A DNA stretch of 6,099 nt, taken from NCBI GenBank assembly GCA_003489145.1, contig DNJI01000028.1, positions 1 to 6,099 of the forward strand, in the 5' to 3' direction. The stretch comes from Gammaproteobacteria bacterium. GTDB lineage: Bacteria > Pseudomonadota > Gammaproteobacteria > PS1 > Pseudothioglobaceae. Positions 5,370 through 6,099 of this stretch are shown here, in pieces. How positions within the stretch are numbered: the first letter of the stretch is position 1; each line of letters starts with the position of its first letter. The position numbers and the translations under genes were made by a program. The notes beneath the pieces were generated by a model. It saw only the letters and a program-made list of their open reading frames with translations, ran no database searches and was not told the origin of the DNA.

Positions 5370-6041
5370 ATGTTTTGGCAAGAAGATATTAAAGAAGAAC
5401 ATTTTACGCTTCCTGACGATGTGCAAGATGCTGTGTTCAATATTCATTCTAAAGTATTACCGATTGATCATGCCTATTTACTTTCGCAAGCATTGCTTAG
5501 TGAATTCCCCTGGTTGGCCGAAGTAAACGCAGGTATTCATGATATTAGCGTGGCTGATGGCAACGGCTGGGAGCAAGATCACGAGTCTGGATTTTACTAC
5601 CCTTCTAAGCGCTCAAAATTAAGCATACGCATCCCCAAAGATAAATTAAGTGAGATTGGCTCACTGGCTGGAAAAACGCTCGATTTGGGTGAATATCAAA
5701 TCAAAATCGTAAAGGCATTAGAGCCAAAGCTTATGAGCGATATGCAGATTGTGTTTGCCAAATATGTGGCTTGTGATTCACAACTAGATGAAAATGAATT
5801 TTTAGAAGTTTCTTTCAATCAATTAAAAACGTTAGGTATTCACCCTAAAAAGATGATGGCAGGTTTAGAAAGGAAAATTACCACCCCTGATGGCATCATT
5901 CATACACGCTCTTTAATGGTGGCCGACTTGCGAAAATCAGAGTCTGTCAAGCTACAAGAGCAAGGTATCGGCGAGCATCGCCTATTGGGTTGTGGACTAT
6001 TTGTACCGCAAAAAGGCATTGAAAGTGTCGATGCAGTTTAA
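5370..6041 (+). CDS. cas6: Cas6 family CRISPR-RNA endoribonuclease, Cmx6 (type I-MYXAN)-like
   Basis: Cas6 enzymes cut CRISPR repeat RNA without metal to release guide RNAs. The 223 residues match, from memory, the Cas6/Cmx6 subfamily: MFWQED start, LPIDHAYLLSQAL (30-42) with H34 where Cas6 proteins place the catalytic His, PWLAEVNAGIHDI (47-59), GNGWEQ (64-69), TLGIHPKKMMAG (154-165), TRSLMVADLRKSESVKLQ (179-196), and the C-terminal glycine-rich RNA-binding loop G199-I-G-E-H-R-L-L-G-C-G209 before LFVPQKGI. The gene is complete with no frameshift, which argues that it is functional. The ATG at 5370 has no evident Shine-Dalgarno. It is divergent from rnc, and no cas1, cas2, effector gene or array lies in the window; the region after 6099 is unseen. 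It could serve a distant array or have a non-CRISPR RNA-processing job. Family assignment is firm, function less so. Confidence 0.87.
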   Translation: MFWQEDIKEEHFTLPDDVQDAVFNIHSKVLPIDHAYLLSQALLSEFPWLAEVNAGIHDISVADGNGWEQDHESGFYYPSKRSKLSIRIPKDKLSEIGSLAGKTLDLGEYQIKIVKALEPKLMSDMQIVFAKYVACDSQLDENEFLEVSFNQLKTLGIHPKKMMAGLERKITTPDGIIHTRSLMVADLRKSESVKLQEQGIGEHRLLGCGLFVPQKGIESVDAV

Positions 6042-6055
6042 CAAGAAACACAATC

Positions 6056-6084
6056 TTGCATTAAGCTCACTTTAGTATTACAAT
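6056..6084 (+). promoter_or_regulatory. Weak candidate promoter at the right edge
   Basis: TTGCAT (6056-6061) and TACAAT (6079-6084) are exactly 17 bases apart. The -10 box has five of six consensus bases and the -35 box only three. It would start a transcript near 6091 for a gene beyond the window. No array-like repeat is seen in these last 58 bases. Confidence 0.3.
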
Positions 6085-6099
6085 CAAATCATCTATCAA

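Noticed and set aside
6042..6058. Possible terminator hairpin after cas6 (CAAGA ... TCTTG)
   Set aside because: Only five base pairs with a seven-base loop and no T-run follow, so it is too weak to call.
6042..6099. CRISPR repeat or leader directly after cas6
   Set aside because: No repeated unit is visible in the 58 bases available; an array further right cannot be excluded.

Overview
This is a compact, fully coding bacterial chromosome segment with modest GC (about 40% by eye). It carries ubiG and the housekeeping run rnc-era-recO-pdxJ-acpS, an order typical of Gammaproteobacteria. AT-rich composition, UbiG of the ubiquinone pathway and tight gene packing would fit a small-genome marine gammaproteobacterium, such as the SUP05/Thioglobus sulfur oxidisers and their symbiotic relatives. 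That placement is inference; the window holds no diagnostic metabolic gene.

Left part, plus strand (1-1506): two tandem peroxiredoxin genes of the PrxQ/Bcp family, the first cut by the window edge, followed by ubiG, which overlaps the second copy by four bases. They look like one transcription unit pairing thiol peroxide detoxification with ubiquinone synthesis. Next comes a short gene for a small exported protein of unknown function (1564-1869). It has its own near-consensus sigma-70 promoter, embedded in a perfect 12-bp inverted repeat and placed so that the mRNA would start at, or within a base or two of, the ATG.

Middle and right, minus strand (1872-5295): rnc, era, recO, pdxJ and acpS, transcribed in that order. 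rnc/era and pdxJ/acpS overlap by four bases, recO and pdxJ are 8 nt apart, and a strong hairpin fills the 31-nt era-recO gap. These genes cover double-stranded RNA processing, ribosome assembly, recombination repair, vitamin B6 synthesis and acyl-carrier-protein activation. The operon ends head-on against the small exported gene, with two bases between the stop codons.

Far right, plus strand (5370-6041): divergent from rnc, where lepB would be expected in E. coli-type order, sits a complete gene for a Cas6 family CRISPR-RNA endoribonuclease resembling the Cmx6 (type I-MYXAN) subfamily. No other cas gene and no CRISPR array lies in the window. This apparently stand-alone Cas6 beside RNase III is the most interesting item here. 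The last 58 bases hold only a weak candidate promoter for a gene beyond the edge.
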